DNA of 64,000 bases from Pseudofabraea citricarpa (taxonomy: Eukaryota; Ascomycota; Leotiomycetes; Helotiales; Dermateaceae). Numbering within the stretch: position 1 is the first letter of the stretch; each line of letters begins with the position of its first letter. This document shows positions 11,701 through 22,866 of the stretch, one piece after another. Position numbers and translations under genes: made by a program. The stretch lies in assembly GCA_029641185.1 (NCBI GenBank), contig JAPWGK010000029.1:310001-374000 (forward strand), read 5' to 3'. A model generated the notes under the pieces. It saw nothing but the letters and a program-made list of their open reading frames with translations, did no database searches and was not told where the DNA came from.

Positions 11701-12375
11701 ATAAGAGTAAGCTAGAAACTTTATAATGCTTGTTTCTCCCGTCGGTAGTCAAAAACCTTATTCTTTCGAGCTGAGTACCGGATTAAGCGACTGCGTCAGC
11801 CACTGACAGAGGCTTGTTTCCCCATCTTAAAAATCTTGACCCTGTCCTGAATGGATATACGCAGTAGGCTCGTGCAGATAGGATTTTGAACCTGGCCCAA
11901 GAGCGGGTACACCACCTAGTTGCGTTCTCCAGAAAAACCTTAAATTCGTCCAAGATGGGGTCCGTCGTGTCTTATCAGAAACAATGATAGGGGCCAAATA
12001 AATTATTAGAGTTTTTGAGAAAGAGGACCTGAGCAGATGGAAATGGTAAGGTCAAATACGTAAAATTCTTTAAGAGATCTTCAGAGAATAGATAGGTGTT
12101 CTAAACTTCTAGATTATCAGTGTCCATGCCATGCCGGAATTATAAGAGATTTCCATGCTCTGAAGAGCGAGGGAGCACAAGGCCAGATAGGTGAGATAGC
12201 TAGCGAGAAAGCTTTGGGAGCGTAAATAAATAACGAGAAACTTCAACGTCCAGTTGTGAGAAAGAAGGTTGGGAAGAATAAATTTGCCAATAACGTATCC
12301 TATTATTATATTTCATTTCTCCAAGAAGACTTTAGTTGACCTCACACTTCATAATCTATATCATCATTCTCCAAA
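11701..12375. other. Intergenic region between glycosyltransferase and sulfotransferase
   Basis: About 675 bp without a gene. It contains the terminator of the upstream gene and the promoter of the sulfotransferase. No repeats or recognisable binding sites stand out. Confidence 0.4.
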
Positions 12376-13447
12376 ATGTCTCGCATCGTCGACAAGCTTC
12401 CAGAGCCGTCACAGGTTCGGCCCATGAAAGTCATTGGGCTCGGCGCAAGCCGGTAAGAATCTTCACATCACAATTGAAAAGTTAGCAAGATTTATTCTCA
12501 TGGTTCATCTAGCACTGGAACTCTAGGGCTCTACATGTCTCTAAAAATGTTAGGATTTCATCCATTTCATATTTCCGAGTTGATTCCATATGGCATCCAA
12601 CAGATGAAGGCGCTTCAAGAAGCCATCGTTGCAAGCGAGAAGCAAGATACAGCATTCAGCAGGGCGGATTTCGACAGGATGTGGGGAGAATACGACGTAA
12701 GTTTTACGGGTCTTCCAATCAAGACAAACGATACAGCAGAATCACACTAACGCTGTTCTCCTCCCGGGAAAAGTGCATCATAGAAAGTCCCTGCTACCTT
12801 GGTACCAGCGGCGTCCAAACATACCTGCAAGATCCAGACGTCAAGTTTATCCTGACAGAGCGCACACCTGAATCATTCTCAACATCCATCGCCGGCTCGC
12901 TGGGCGCGTATAATGCTCGCCTTCACAGATTCCCCCTCTCGGTGGCCAAGTACTTTGACGCATTTATCTGGGAACTCGCGGGGCTATTCCGACTGATGAC
13001 CTTTCGATGGTCGAAGGGAATAATCGATCCGGCCGATCCAGCGTACCGGAAGAATCTAGAGTTGAGCTATATCGCATAGTAAGTTGCTTGCATTTCTCCC
13101 CCACGTACCCTCCACTCCAGCCAGCAGCAACAAAAATCAAGACTGGAGATAAGAAACTTATTCGCCACGTGAAAAACAGCATGCAGGAAATCAAACACCT
13201 CGTTCCGCCCGAGAGGCTGCTCATCCTTAATCTTGAGAAGGGCTTTGGTTGGGAAGAGATCTGCACTTTTCTCGAGTGCGACGTCCCCGCCGATACGCCA
13301 TATCCTCGGATCAACTCGATGAGTGAATTCCACGAAGCAGCCGAGAAAATCGTGTCGCCGGCACTGCATAAAGCCCTGACTAGTATCTTAGCCACATCGG
13401 CCGTGGCCGCTGTGAGTATCGGTGCTTGGTATTGGCGGAGGAGATAA
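12376..13447 (+). CDS. Sulfotransferase family protein (Sulfotransfer_4 / P-loop type)
   Basis: Four exons (12376-12452, 12513-12696, 12774-13078, 13180-13447) encode 277 residues. The N-terminal MKVIGLGASRTGTLGLYMSL is the PAPS-binding loop of the Sulfotransfer_4 family, split by intron 1. Further family blocks are SPCYLG, DVKFILTERTPESFSTSI (the strand ending in arginine of the 3'-phosphate site) and HLVPPERLLILNLEKGFGWE. The last intron (13079-13179) was placed by frame: only the acceptor at 13179 rejoins the frame and gives SYIAYMQEIKHL. A hydrophobic segment followed by WYWRRR closes the protein, suggesting a tail anchor. Members of this family are often mislabelled as NAD-dependent epimerases. 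The predicted reaction is transfer of sulfate from PAPS to an alcohol or phenol; few fungal members have a known substrate. Clustering with prenyl- and glycosyltransferases suggests product sulfation. Confidence 0.8.
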
Positions 13448-14041
13448 GGCGGGAAGAAGAAGTTGTATTAGTGGTGCTGTATCAAAGGTTGAGGGATTTT
13501 GGCTTTTTCCCCCGGTCGTGTGGGGATTAGGTCGTGCGTGCACTTTTTCTTGGAATGCCGGTCTTCATCAGAACGTACTTTGTATTTGAATTTCAATTAG
13601 ACTTTGGACTAAGACGTGCATAATGGGGGTAAGGGCCCAGAGGTGAAATGCACGTTTTGAATATGTTGCTCGCTTAATTTATATTTTCGTTTCTTGCTTT
13701 ACACATGACTCGGACTAAGAAGAATAAAAGTAGGCGACAAGTATTAATTACCGTATATGTAAATATAAAACTCCTATCTCAACTGATATCTAGACTAAGT
13801 AAGTATCTGTGTAAGACTGAATCTTGACAGATGATAAGGAGGAGATTTAGTAATCGGGATTGCTTAACATCACCTGCTGGTGCTTTGACACGGCGGAATA
13901 ATTCCAAGCATCACATTCATCCCAGAGATTCTGGCTTCTACCTTACCCCTCTCTTCCCCCGCAGGAATATAGAATCTCGAAAATAAAGCAGAGGGAAGAT
14001 AACACACACTCTATCATCAAACACGCCCCAACCTATCCAGC
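13448..14041. other. Intergenic region between sulfotransferase and AsaB-like oxygenase
   Basis: About 590 bp, AT-rich in the middle, with no gene seen. It holds the promoter of the AsaB-like gene. Confidence 0.4.
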
Positions 14042-15190
14042 ATGGCGACCACAACGGCGACGATGACAACGACAACTCCCTCACAACCCCTCACCCCACC
14101 AAAATCCGTACAAACAACCATAAACTACTTCCACGATACTGGCCTTCCCCTAGTACCTATGGTAATCGGTGGGTAAGTACAATTTCCCTCACCTCACCTC
14201 AAACGCCCATTCCCAAAACACAATTAAAGGCAAGCACTAACACGTCAAAAAGTTCTATCCCGCCAAAACCACAACCCAAGATTGCATGTCCAGTAAACAT
14301 CACCGACGTGACGGGAAACGAAGACAAATACACACTGGACCGCGAGGGGTTTCAATATGTGAAACATGCCAGTGTGCTAGATATCAACGATGACGACGAG
14401 ACGATCAGGAGGGTGCACTATCCGGAGATGGAGGAGCTGGTGAGGAGGGTAATTCTAGATACAAAAGATCTGTACGTTCTATCTTTCTTTGCTCGCTTAC
14501 ACACAGCCTTTCGCATCGACATCTTTCTAGAATTTGGCTAACGGGCTTCCTCCGCGTTTCCCAAAACACAGCCCTCCACCATCGAGCATCCACATCCTGA
14601 CACACATAATCCGACGCGGTCCCAAAGAAGGCGAGGTTTCCATCCCGGGCGTGGGACCTCTGTACGGGGTGCACGTCGACCAATCACTAAGCGCAGCACC
14701 GGGAGTCGTAGGGCGGTTTTTGGGGAGCTCAGCAGAGGAGCTTCTCCAGAAGCCACGGTACCAAATAATCAACGTACGGCTTTGATTCCTTCCATTTTAT
14801 TTTCTGTTTGTTTGCTGATGTGCAAATCTCAAGACCTGGCGCCCCTTGCGCACCGTTACCCGCGACCCCTTCGCCGTAAGCGACGCCCGCTCCATCCCAG
14901 ACACCGACCTGATCCACGTCCCCATCATCTTCCCCAACCACGAGACCGAGGCCCTCGAGGTGCGGCCCCCGCCGCCCGACCGCCCTGAGACCCATCGTTG
15001 GTTCTATAAGCATGCCCAGCAGCCCGACGACGTCTTGTTTTTCAAGCAGGTCGATTCGTGTGACTTGGACGGCGTCCCGAGGCGTGTGCCGCACTGTGCG
15101 TTTAACGACCCCAGTCGGCCGCAGGGCTTTGGTGAGCCAAGGGTCAGTATCGAGGTCAGGGCGTTGGTATTCTATGATTCGGTTGTGTAA
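14042..15190 (+). CDS. CmcJ/AsaB-like iron- and 2-oxoglutarate-type hydroxylase/desaturase
   Basis: Four exons (14042-14172, 14253-14471, 14572-14773, 14834-15190) give 302 residues. After a threonine-rich N terminus come the blocks of the family that includes the 7-alpha-cephem-methoxylase P8 chain-like proteins and AsaB: GSIPPKPQPKIACPVNITDV, HILTHIIRRGPKEG, LYGVHVDQS, RYQIINTWRPLRTVTRDPFA, ETHRWFYKHAQQPDDVLFFK, GVPRRVPHCAF and SIEVRALVFYD. HVD in the fourth block and the histidine of VPHCAF are probably the iron ligands. AsaB takes part in aspergillic acid biosynthesis, and relatives occur in many fungal metabolite clusters. Its position on the same strand as the DMATS, glycosyltransferase and sulfotransferase genes makes it the likely right-hand member of that cluster. 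The actual substrate is unknown. Confidence 0.85.
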
Positions 15191-15608
15191 GGTGGGTAGG
15201 TAGTTTGGTGGTAAGATCTGGGTGTTGACCGGGATTAGCTCGCTCTTGCTTGTAGTAAAAGAAAGAGAGAAAACAATCATTTACCTCTAGAAATAGAAAT
15301 GGAAGGCGAGGGCGAGCCTAGGTACTTAGCCGACTTGTTCGAAGACTTTGGAAGCCTTAAGATAAATAATAAAGTGAGAATTATATTCAGATTATGACAA
15401 TTACATCTCCGTCCCCTTTTTCTTTTTCTTTTTCCTTTCTTTTTCCCCGTCTCTTGATAACACATCAAATCCGGAAATGCCTTCAAAATAACCCTATGAT
15501 TCCTTTTGATACCAGTTCGGACCCCTCATTTTACCTAGAACCGTACGCCTACGCTATGCATGCTACCAAAACGTCCAGTAAAACCACATTAAAAACTCCT
15601 TTTCGTCA
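15191..15608. terminator. Convergent 3' region between AsaB-like gene and mph1
   Basis: A 418-bp stretch between two converging genes. It holds both transcript ends. A pyrimidine-rich run lies at about 15407-15450. No gene is seen. Confidence 0.35.
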
Positions 15609-18600
15609 TCACTCGTCACTATCCTCATCTTCCACAATTCGTCTCCTCCCACGAGCATTTACAGCTCTGATTTCCTCCTCATCTTGGTCAAGACTACTCG
15701 GAATATGACGTCTTGGAGCTGGCTTAGGAGTAGGGGGACCTGCTTCGGATGAAACGTCGTCGTCGCTTATTCGCTCAACGATAGATTGCCGTGCCTTCTT
15801 CGTAGAGCCGAAAAGAGCTCCCAGTTCTGGGATATCATCATCATTCGTGTCTTGAGTAGCGGTGAATTGAGTTGGCTCAAAGAATAATTTTGGCTTATCT
15901 TGTATTATCGATGATGATGCCGAGGATTGTGAGGAGACTTTGTTCATAGATGATGGTCCATGAGCAATGAAGTCTTTCAAGCTCCCCTCATCTTCATCCT
16001 CACTCCCCACCATGCCTTCTGTATCACTATCACCAACACTCTCGCCCTCAAGGTCACTGTTGACTTCTCCCGTCTGACGTGGAACGTCAGATTCTTCTTC
16101 GCCTTCATCTTCGCTGGCATCCATTGAAAAGGGCACTGGCTTCTTTCTTGTCTTGGGTGTGGGTTTTATCGCCTTGGGCACAGACTTTTTTGCCTTCGCC
16201 GCAGATTTTGCTGCTTTAGCTCCAGGCTTTATCGCCTTTGGAGCAGATTTTATCGACTTTGGCACTTGATCTTCGACAAGAGCTGGTGGTGCTATCCAAC
16301 TCAAGTCACTCATCTCTTCCTCATACTGACTCATGTCGTAAGTTCCAGTAGTTTGGCACTGTGACAGAGTTTTAAACAATCGCACACATCGCTTAGTGTG
16401 TGATCCATGCTTTACCTTGACAGTATGTGTGAGAGATCTTTGTGTCAAAGTTTGAACAGTAACATCTGGCATGCCAACCTCCTGTATATCATTTCCAGCC
16501 ACCATCAGGTAATTTTGTTGGAACTCATCATTTTGTTCTGGATTGAGCAATACAGACTCAAGTGGTGGAATAAGAGCTAATTGAGGTTGAGTTGGCTTGG
16601 CAACCTTTCTTGTGATTCCCATTTTGGTCAAAATAACCCCATCCCCTGAAAGATTCGAAGCCTTCATAAAGCCCGTCTCAACGCCATCAGGCATATGAAA
16701 CTTTTTGGCCGGGGCTTTCTTGGCAGCCGCTTTTCTGCCTCTTTTAGTAGGCTCTGGTAATGATTTGTCCCGAGTATTTTCGACCGGTATATCGATAACT
16801 CGTTTCTCCACGACAGGCTTAACGTCTCGGGGAACGATCCGAGTTGATAGATCATGTCGGAAATTGAACCTTGTACCTGAACTAATCATTTGTTGCATTT
16901 TCTCATAGTTGTCTTTGGCCTTCGTAAAAGAGTCCTCTTCTTTGCCACGCATCAACAACAGAACGATGTTTCCAGCCCTTTTTCGTCCTGTTCGACCCAT
17001 TCTCTGCAGCATGCGAATAGGCGATGCAGAGGCATCGTAGCACACAATCAAATCAACCTGTCCAATATCCAGACCCTCTTCACCAATAGACGTCGCGACA
17101 ATAACATTAAAAGTTCCAGTTTTAAATTTGCGGATCACTTCTTGTTGCGCCTCTTGATTCATGCCGGACGAACGTTTCGAATCAGCTTGTCCAACAAAAA
17201 CCGATGATCTAATCATAGGTTTATGTCGATTCAAGATTCGAGAGATGTCTTCTGCACTGTCTCGATATTCAGCAAACACAATAACTCGAGTGCTAGATGG
17301 AGGTGCATCATCAGCCAATCGTCCTTCACCAGCATCGAGGAAATGATTTAGTATTGTGTCGCACAGGTAAGTCATCTTGGGATGCCCAACAAAGTCTTCC
17401 TTGTTAAGCCATTCTTGCATCTTGTCCATCATCTTCTTGAAATCTGGACTGTCAACGACTTGAGTTCTGTATTTGCCGCCGGCTTCTTTGCTCTCGACTC
17501 CGTGTCGAAGCTCTTTGACATTGGCATAGAATGGTCCAATGCCGTGGAAATTGAGAAGTTTGATTCCATGAGCAAGACCAGCTAAAACCGTGAACAGACC
17601 ATACGCCATTGCCTTGACTGCTTGATTTGCATTTCTGCCCGCAGGAGATTTTGCCCAGGTTGCCTTGGCTTGAATCAGCCCAAATGGTGTAAGTCCCATT
17701 GGATCTTTATTATAATAAGCATTGAATCCACAGAGCGTATTGACAAGAGGCTGCAGGGCTTTACTGTACAGCTCCTTAATCATGATGATCTCATCTGAAG
17801 GATCAAGAACAATTTGTTCGACCTTTCGTTGGTGGACGAATTGTTGGATATCGATTGATTCTTCAGTTCGAATCTCGACTTTTGATATTTCTAAACCATC
17901 TATGACCTCCTGAACAGCCTCCACTGTGCCACCTGGGGTAGCGGTAAGAGCTAAAACACGAAAGCTCGGGTTGAACTTTCGCATAAACTTGACGATATTG
18001 ACGTAAGCATAATTTCCCGTTGCACGATGGGCTTCGTCGACAACAAGTAGTACAATTTTCTTTGGATCTGCGTAGCCATACTTTAAATCATTGTCTAAGG
18101 TTTGAGGCGTCATGAAAAAGACTCGTTTCTCTGCCCATTCTTCCGCACGCAAGGCTCGTTGTATGCCACCTGTTAGCATGGCCGTGGTCGACCTGGGTAT
18201 TGCAACCGTTTGGAAACAAGCTTCTACTTGTTGAGCTACAAGCGGTCTTGTTGGAGCAACGAAAACAATCTTTGCATCCTTGAACCAGCGAAAGTAATTG
18301 AACATAATGGTGGCAGCAATGAAGGTTTTACCCAGACCTGTAGGCAAAGCGACGAGCAAGTTGTTGAATAGACCATTCTTGACAATGGTGTACTGGTAAT
18401 CACGGATTTCTCCAAGATTCGTTGGATAGACCCAAGTCTTTAGTGCCTCGTGGTCTAAAGCGTGGTGCGTCGGAGCTTCCGGGGGTAGATCAACGCGAAA
18501 GTTATGCACTTTTTGGGCCTGCGATGCGGGCACTTCTGCTTGGGAAGCCCGGCCACCAAACAGCGTCGTTTGCCTGAACCCATTCTGAGATGCCCCCAGG

Positions 18601-19229
18601 CGTTGCTGAGGAACAGCTTGGGTAGCAGAATTGCCCTGAGTACTGAAAGACGAGCCAAACATTGAACGTCTTACAACTGGCTGAGACTCAAATTCAGGAG
18701 AGGACATGAATGCATCAGATGGTAGATCTTCCAACTCTCGAGAGCAATCTTCTTCTGATATGCCGCTTATAGTTCGTTGAAATGGTTTTGGGGCTGGTGC
18801 TGAACGGCGAGGAGTGGCATAGACAACGGAAGGTTTGGGTACTTCCTGTCTTGGCCTTTTATATATTGGCCCTCTTATTCGTGATGGGCTTGAGTCTGGC
18901 AACTGCTCCGCTTGTGTTGCGCCCACAATGACTGCAGCTGGTACCTCGCGGGCATTCTCATGTATGTGAATCTTGTATTTTGATTTCTTCTTTTGGCCTT
19001 CTTCATCCTCCTCGCCCCCTCGTCCCTTCTCTGCAGATTTGCTCGACCTCCTCCTAACAGTGGAGGGTGCCTCATCTTCTGTGATCTCATCATTGTCTGT
19101 GGAGGGTGTTCTCCGTCGTTTCTTCGCTGCTGTTGGTAGAGGTGGGAGTTGCTGTGAGGCTTGACTGTCGAACTCGATGAGATCTTCATCTGCAATGTCG
19201 CCGTAATCCTCCTCATCAGATGTCGACAT
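15609..19229 (-). CDS. MPH1: ATP-dependent DNA helicase Mph1 (FANCM ortholog)
   Basis: A single exon of 1206 residues. The superfamily 2 helicase core begins near residue 275: Walker [14 protein letters not shown] (about 294-306), then [10 protein letters not shown], the DEAH box [16 protein letters not shown] (398-401) and ALTATPGG. An insert domain lies between the two RecA lobes, as in FANCM and Hef proteins. The second lobe has [31 protein letters not shown] and [12 protein letters not shown]. The N-terminal 270 residues are acidic and low-complexity. The C terminus has a lysine/alanine-rich repeat region and acidic clusters. The enzyme unwinds D-loops and remodels stalled forks, limiting crossovers during repair. 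No nuclease domain is present, as expected for the yeast-type protein. The start at 19229 is the first ATG and gives the acidic [20 protein letters not shown] expected for the family. Confidence 0.95.
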   Translation of the reverse strand: MSTSDEEDYGDIADEDLIEFDSQASQQLPPLPTAAKKRRRTPSTDNDEITEDEAPSTVRRRSSKSAEKGRGGEEDEEGQKKKSKYKIHIHENAREVPAAVIVGATQAEQLPDSSPSRIRGPIYKRPRQEVPKPSVVYATPRRSAPAPKPFQRTISGISEEDCSRELEDLPSDAFMSSPEFESQPVVRRSMFGSSFSTQGNSATQAVPQQRLGASQNGFRQTTLFGGRASQAEVPASQAQKVHNFRVDLPPEAPTHHALDHEALKTWVYPTNLGEIRDYQYTIVKNGLFNNLLVALPTGLGKTFIAATIMFNYFRWFKDAKIVFVAPTRPLVAQQVEACFQTVAIPRSTTAMLTGGIQRALRAEEWAEKRVFFMTPQTLDNDLKYGYADPKKIVLLVVDEAHRATGNYAYVNIVKFMRKFNPSFRVLALTATPGGTVEAVQEVIDGLEISKVEIRTEESIDIQQFVHQRKVEQIVLDPSDEIIMIKELYSKALQPLVNTLCGFNAYYNKDPMGLTPFGLIQAKATWAKSPAGRNANQAVKAMAYGLFTVLAGLAHGIKLLNFHGIGPFYANVKELRHGVESKEAGGKYRTQVVDSPDFKKMMDKMQEWLNKEDFVGHPKMTYLCDTILNHFLDAGEGRLADDAPPSSTRVIVFAEYRDSAEDISRILNRHKPMIRSSVFVGQADSKRSSGMNQEAQQEVIRKFKTGTFNVIVATSIGEEGLDIGQVDLIVCYDASASPIRMLQRMGRTGRKRAGNIVLLLMRGKEEDSFTKAKDNYEKMQQMISSGTRFNFRHDLSTRIVPRDVKPVVEKRVIDIPVENTRDKSLPEPTKRGRKAAAKKAPAKKFHMPDGVETGFMKASNLSGDGVILTKMGITRKVAKPTQPQLALIPPLESVLLNPEQNDEFQQNYLMVAGNDIQEVGMPDVTVQTLTQRSLTHTVKVKHGSHTKRCVRLFKTLSQCQTTGTYDMSQYEEEMSDLSWIAPPALVEDQVPKSIKSAPKAIKPGAKAAKSAAKAKKSVPKAIKPTPKTRKKPVPFSMDASEDEGEEESDVPRQTGEVNSDLEGESVGDSDTEGMVGSEDEDEGSLKDFIAHGPSSMNKVSSQSSASSSIIQDKPKLFFEPTQFTATQDTNDDDIPELGALFGSTKKARQSIVERISDDDVSSEAGPPTPKPAPRRHIPSSLDQDEEEIRAVNARGRRRIVEDEDSDE

Positions 19230-21046
19230 TACTGACGCAGCTGGGTTTCATACCCAGCAGATGTGTTAGTGTAGCAAATGTAGCTAGATAGATAGAGAGA
19301 TTCGATGGCAAACGTGGTGAGACGCGGGCCGTGTCGCGTCGATCATGTGACCACGCGTGTTAGTGAAGTGCTTTGGGGTTTGGGGATGCGGGGAGCAACT
19401 GTGGGAAAAGCGTTGAGCTCGAAGGAATGTCAATAGATGCATTATCATTGCTGCCTTTTGGGAATTGTATCTACCACGATGATATTGTGTAAGTGGTTGA
19501 TAATAAAATAGGCATGCTGTCTTTTGAATTTATTCATCTTTCACCTATCTAGGTAGCTAGAGCTAGCCACTAAGTAAAGAAGTGTATGTAAGCTACTTAG
19601 GTATGCTATGTCCTGCTCTCAACCAAGCCAAGAATAAACTGGTCTGATCTGAGTGCTATAGTCTTTCTTATATGAAAATAACAAGGTTAAATTCTGCTAA
19701 GATAAAACTCGAGGCACTCCAAGCTCCTGTCAGATAAATATGTCCGCTACAAAGAATTCCTACAAGTCTTGTCCCGTTGAGCCTCGATCGCTCTAGCTTT
19801 CTAGCCTTCCAGCTCGCAAGAAAAGTGTGGCCGTCTCTTCGCAAATAGCTAGACACTACACTCCTCTTGGCGCAACGACAAAGCAAGCCTACCCAGAGCG
19901 GGCCAAGGGAGAGGCTAGAATGAAGAGACGAACCCAGGGCAACTGATTTTCCCATGTATCTTTTGAGACCCGATGCTCCTATTTTGAAATGATCCATCTC
20001 CAAATAGCACAAAACGTGACGATACCGTAACGCCGATGCATAAAAAGACGCTGACGATGCGACCAGCACAAGCAAACCGGCAAGAGCTTCCCCAGCCCGG
20101 AGCATGGATCTCGGATTCTCAGCAGCATCAGACACTACGCTGCATCAGGGCTAGCCCTTTCGCAATCATTCCGAACATGGGGTCTGAGAGGCTGTGAGTG
20201 GCTGCGACGGAAGGTGCATCGCCAATAATTCCCCTGCCGCGCTCCCGATTTCCAAGAATCCAAGGAAGCCTAAGCGAATTATCGATCGGCTACGGCTGCA
20301 AAGGGTCAGTGGAAAGTGTACCCGGACACGCCCAGCATATGCATCGTTTCATGCGAACCAGGCTTTTCTTGGGCTTTACAGGCTTCGAAGTTCTGACTCT
20401 CTTTCCTGCGTTTCTTCAGATCTCCGTGCCGTGGGAATCAATCAGATCTGATCTGATTAGGTCTGGTCTTGGTGGGGGGGAAGAACAAGAATCATCGGAA
20501 TGTACAGTAAGGTTGATGGGAGAGACATGCAGCATCAACTACTGTATAGTACAGTACGAACTTATGCAAGCTCAGGATCTCTTACCATGGCAGCGGCCAC
20601 CAGAAGAAAACATGCCGACGGGATTAGGTTTTCGGTGGCGTCGACTTACTTCGCCTCGAGTGTCGTCTCTCGTCGTCTGCTCTGACTTGTTATTAACAGG
20701 CACAGGCATACCGTACAGTAGCATCACTTCCCTTCCTCCTTACTGCATCCTCATCACACTCATGACCTCTTAAAAGGCCCGCCAACCTCGAGCATACGAG
20801 TTCACCAACTTGGCTCTTCTCCACTTCTTCGCCCGAGTCCCGCCTACCTAATATCAGTTACAAGTACAGTACAGTACTCCGCAGATCAGATCACCTCCTC
20901 ACCTCAACTCTGGTAACGAACGACTGAACGAACGAACGGACCGACCACCGACCGACCTATCCATAACTATCCCTATTATTAGCAAGATCCCGCGAGGACT
21001 ATGACCATCAACGACCTTCTCGACCATCTCATCAAGTACTTCGAAG
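19230..21046. other. Divergent intergenic region upstream of mph1 and the MBL-fold gene
   Basis: About 1.8 kb with no supported gene. Several open frames overlap on both strands between 19668 and 20773, but none shows a domain, a conserved look or sensible splice sites. Copies of the motif GTACAGTAC occur at about 20549-20557 and 20864-20877. It serves as the promoter region for both flanking genes. Confidence 0.45.
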
Positions 21047-22195
21047 ATGTCCTTGACCGTTAAGCATCTCAATGCCGATGCCTCATTCCTACTCAGCTTC
21101 CAACCCATCCTACCGTTCCCGCCCACACCCAGCCAATCCACCAAGGCCTTCACAATCGTCCTCGATCCGTGGCTAACCGGCCCCTCCACAATATGGCACT
21201 CGAAATTCTCCATCTCAACACACAAGAAACCCGCATGTATCTCGTCCCTCGCAGAGCTTCCTGAGCCAGACCTCGTTATTATCAGCCAGGACAAGACGGA
21301 TCACTGCCATGAGCCAACACTTAAGCAGCTTCCCCGGAGCGGAGGGAAGACGACGATACTTGCGGAGCCTGGATCTGCAAAGATGATTCGATCATGGAAA
21401 TACTTCGACGCTCACAAAGTGGTGACGCTTCCACGCTGGGAAGCATCTAGCTCCAAGCGCAACTCGAGCGTCCACCGGATTCCCATCCCAGCCCTAAGTC
21501 CCAGTGGCAGTCCGGGCGAGGTGACCATTACCTTCCTGGTGCAGCAGCGAGATATTACGGGCCTGCACAGCGCCATCGGTATCACTTACCGCCCACCATC
21601 GACAAGCCAATTCCTAGAGGGACTTCCCATGACTCCACCCGCATCGCCGCGGTCATTCCAATCGACCTTCTCAAGCACGGTAACTGACCGGGCATTGTCC
21701 GTCATCTACTCACCCCACGGGTGTTCCTACAAGACGATCCAACCCTACGCGACCTCGCACCTAGTAGCAGAAGCCGCCCTGCCCTTGACAGCGCTGCTTC
21801 ACTGCTTCGACCGGATCAGCAACCCGTGGTATCTCGGAGGCAACATCCTCGCCGGCTTTCCCGGCGGCCTGGAGATCGCACAGAATTTGTGTGCGAAGAC
21901 GTGGATCAGCGCGCACGACGGCGACAAAGAGACCAAGGGCTTCGCGAGCTGGCAGATCACGACGGAGAAGTTCCAGCGCGAGGACGTCGAGAGCGTCATC
22001 AGCCCGCGCAGCGAGAAGTTCCCGCACCGCAGGACCGGTACCGATGCCGTGGTGCTGGACGTCGGCCAGGAGATCCGCTTGTCGCAGACGGCGTGCGTGA
22101 TGAACTTTGGGTCGGCTTCTGCCTCTGCCTCTGGAGACGGGAACTTGACGCCCGTATCGAACACCGGCCCCTCTGTCTCCGGCCGGTCTTTCTAA
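21047..22195 (+). CDS. Metallo-beta-lactamase-fold protein, fungal, with degenerate metal motif
   Basis: A single exon of 382 residues. The opening SLTVKHLNADASFLLSF, IVLDPWLTGPS and PDLVIISQDKTDHCHEPTLK follow the first beta strands and the metal-binding loop of UlaG/beta-lactamase-fold hydrolases. The usual HxHxDH loop is reduced here to SQDKTDHCHE, keeping the DH pair but not the first two histidines. Later blocks AEPGSAKMI, SVIYSPHGC and TWISAHDGDKETKG fit the rest of the fold. A serine/alanine-rich tail ends the protein. The function is not known; relatives in filamentous fungi are usually unassigned. Loss of the first histidines could mean altered metal binding or loss of catalysis. There is no signal peptide, so the protein is probably cytosolic. 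Confidence 0.75.
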   Translation: MSLTVKHLNADASFLLSFQPILPFPPTPSQSTKAFTIVLDPWLTGPSTIWHSKFSISTHKKPACISSLAELPEPDLVIISQDKTDHCHEPTLKQLPRSGGKTTILAEPGSAKMIRSWKYFDAHKVVTLPRWEASSSKRNSSVHRIPIPALSPSGSPGEVTITFLVQQRDITGLHSAIGITYRPPSTSQFLEGLPMTPPASPRSFQSTFSSTVTDRALSVIYSPHGCSYKTIQPYATSHLVAEAALPLTALLHCFDRISNPWYLGGNILAGFPGGLEIAQNLCAKTWISAHDGDKETKGFASWQITTEKFQREDVESVISPRSEKFPHRRTGTDAVVLDVGQEIRLSQTACVMNFGSASASASGDGNLTPVSNTGPSVSGRSF

Positions 22196-22866
22196 TAACT
22201 CACCATCACTTTTTCTCACTTCTTCTTTCTTCTTCTCTTCTTTGATTGATTATTAGGGTTGGGCTGGCTTTAGGTTTCGGACGAGCTTTTTGCTTTCTTT
22301 TTTTTGGGTCGTAGCGAGGCGTACAGGAAGGATAACGAATGTGGCACGCGTGCATACATGCATACAAAATGATTAATCAGTGGAATTCGGCAAGGGGTTT
22401 TATGGCGTTACATATATACCTATACCTATCATAGCGAGGGCGTTTCTTAGTGTTTTATTTATTTATAGGGTGTGTGGTACGATGGACGATATGGTGGGCC
22501 ACTGGTGGCATGGGATGGCATTGAATTGCTCAAGCAGCAAGTAATCATATTGGAACAGAGGTACGAGTGCAAGACAGAAGTCAGACTAAGCAGAACCGAG
22601 CAGAGGGCAAACAGTATACCTAAAGTGTTAGCACAATTCCAAAAACAGAATGCTTATCATTTCCTCGAATGAAGTTCCATTTCATTGCTAAATGTCCATC
22701 TAAAATGTCAAAAGTAAAAAGATTAGGTATCCGCGTCGTGATGATAGATAAGTGACGTCCCCTTCCTCCTTCCCCTTCCTCCTCCCCCATGCCTTCATAT
22801 CTGTATTACAAACGAATACAACCCTGTACCGAGAAACAAAAAGAACGGTCTCGTCATTTGAGATGC
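22196..22866. terminator. Convergent 3' region between MBL-fold gene and Tls1/HCA59 gene
   Basis: About 670 bp between converging genes, containing T-rich stretches and no supported gene. The short open frame at 22472-22672 has no protein-like features. Confidence 0.35.

Noticed and set aside
19668..20773. Overlapping open frames on both strands between mph1 and the MBL-fold gene
   Set aside because: Frames overlap antisense, none has a recognisable motif, and the stretch behaves as a divergent promoter.
21721..22245. Long open frames on both strands inside the MBL-fold gene
   Set aside because: They are shadows caused by the GC-rich third positions of the real gene; arginine-rich low-complexity translations.
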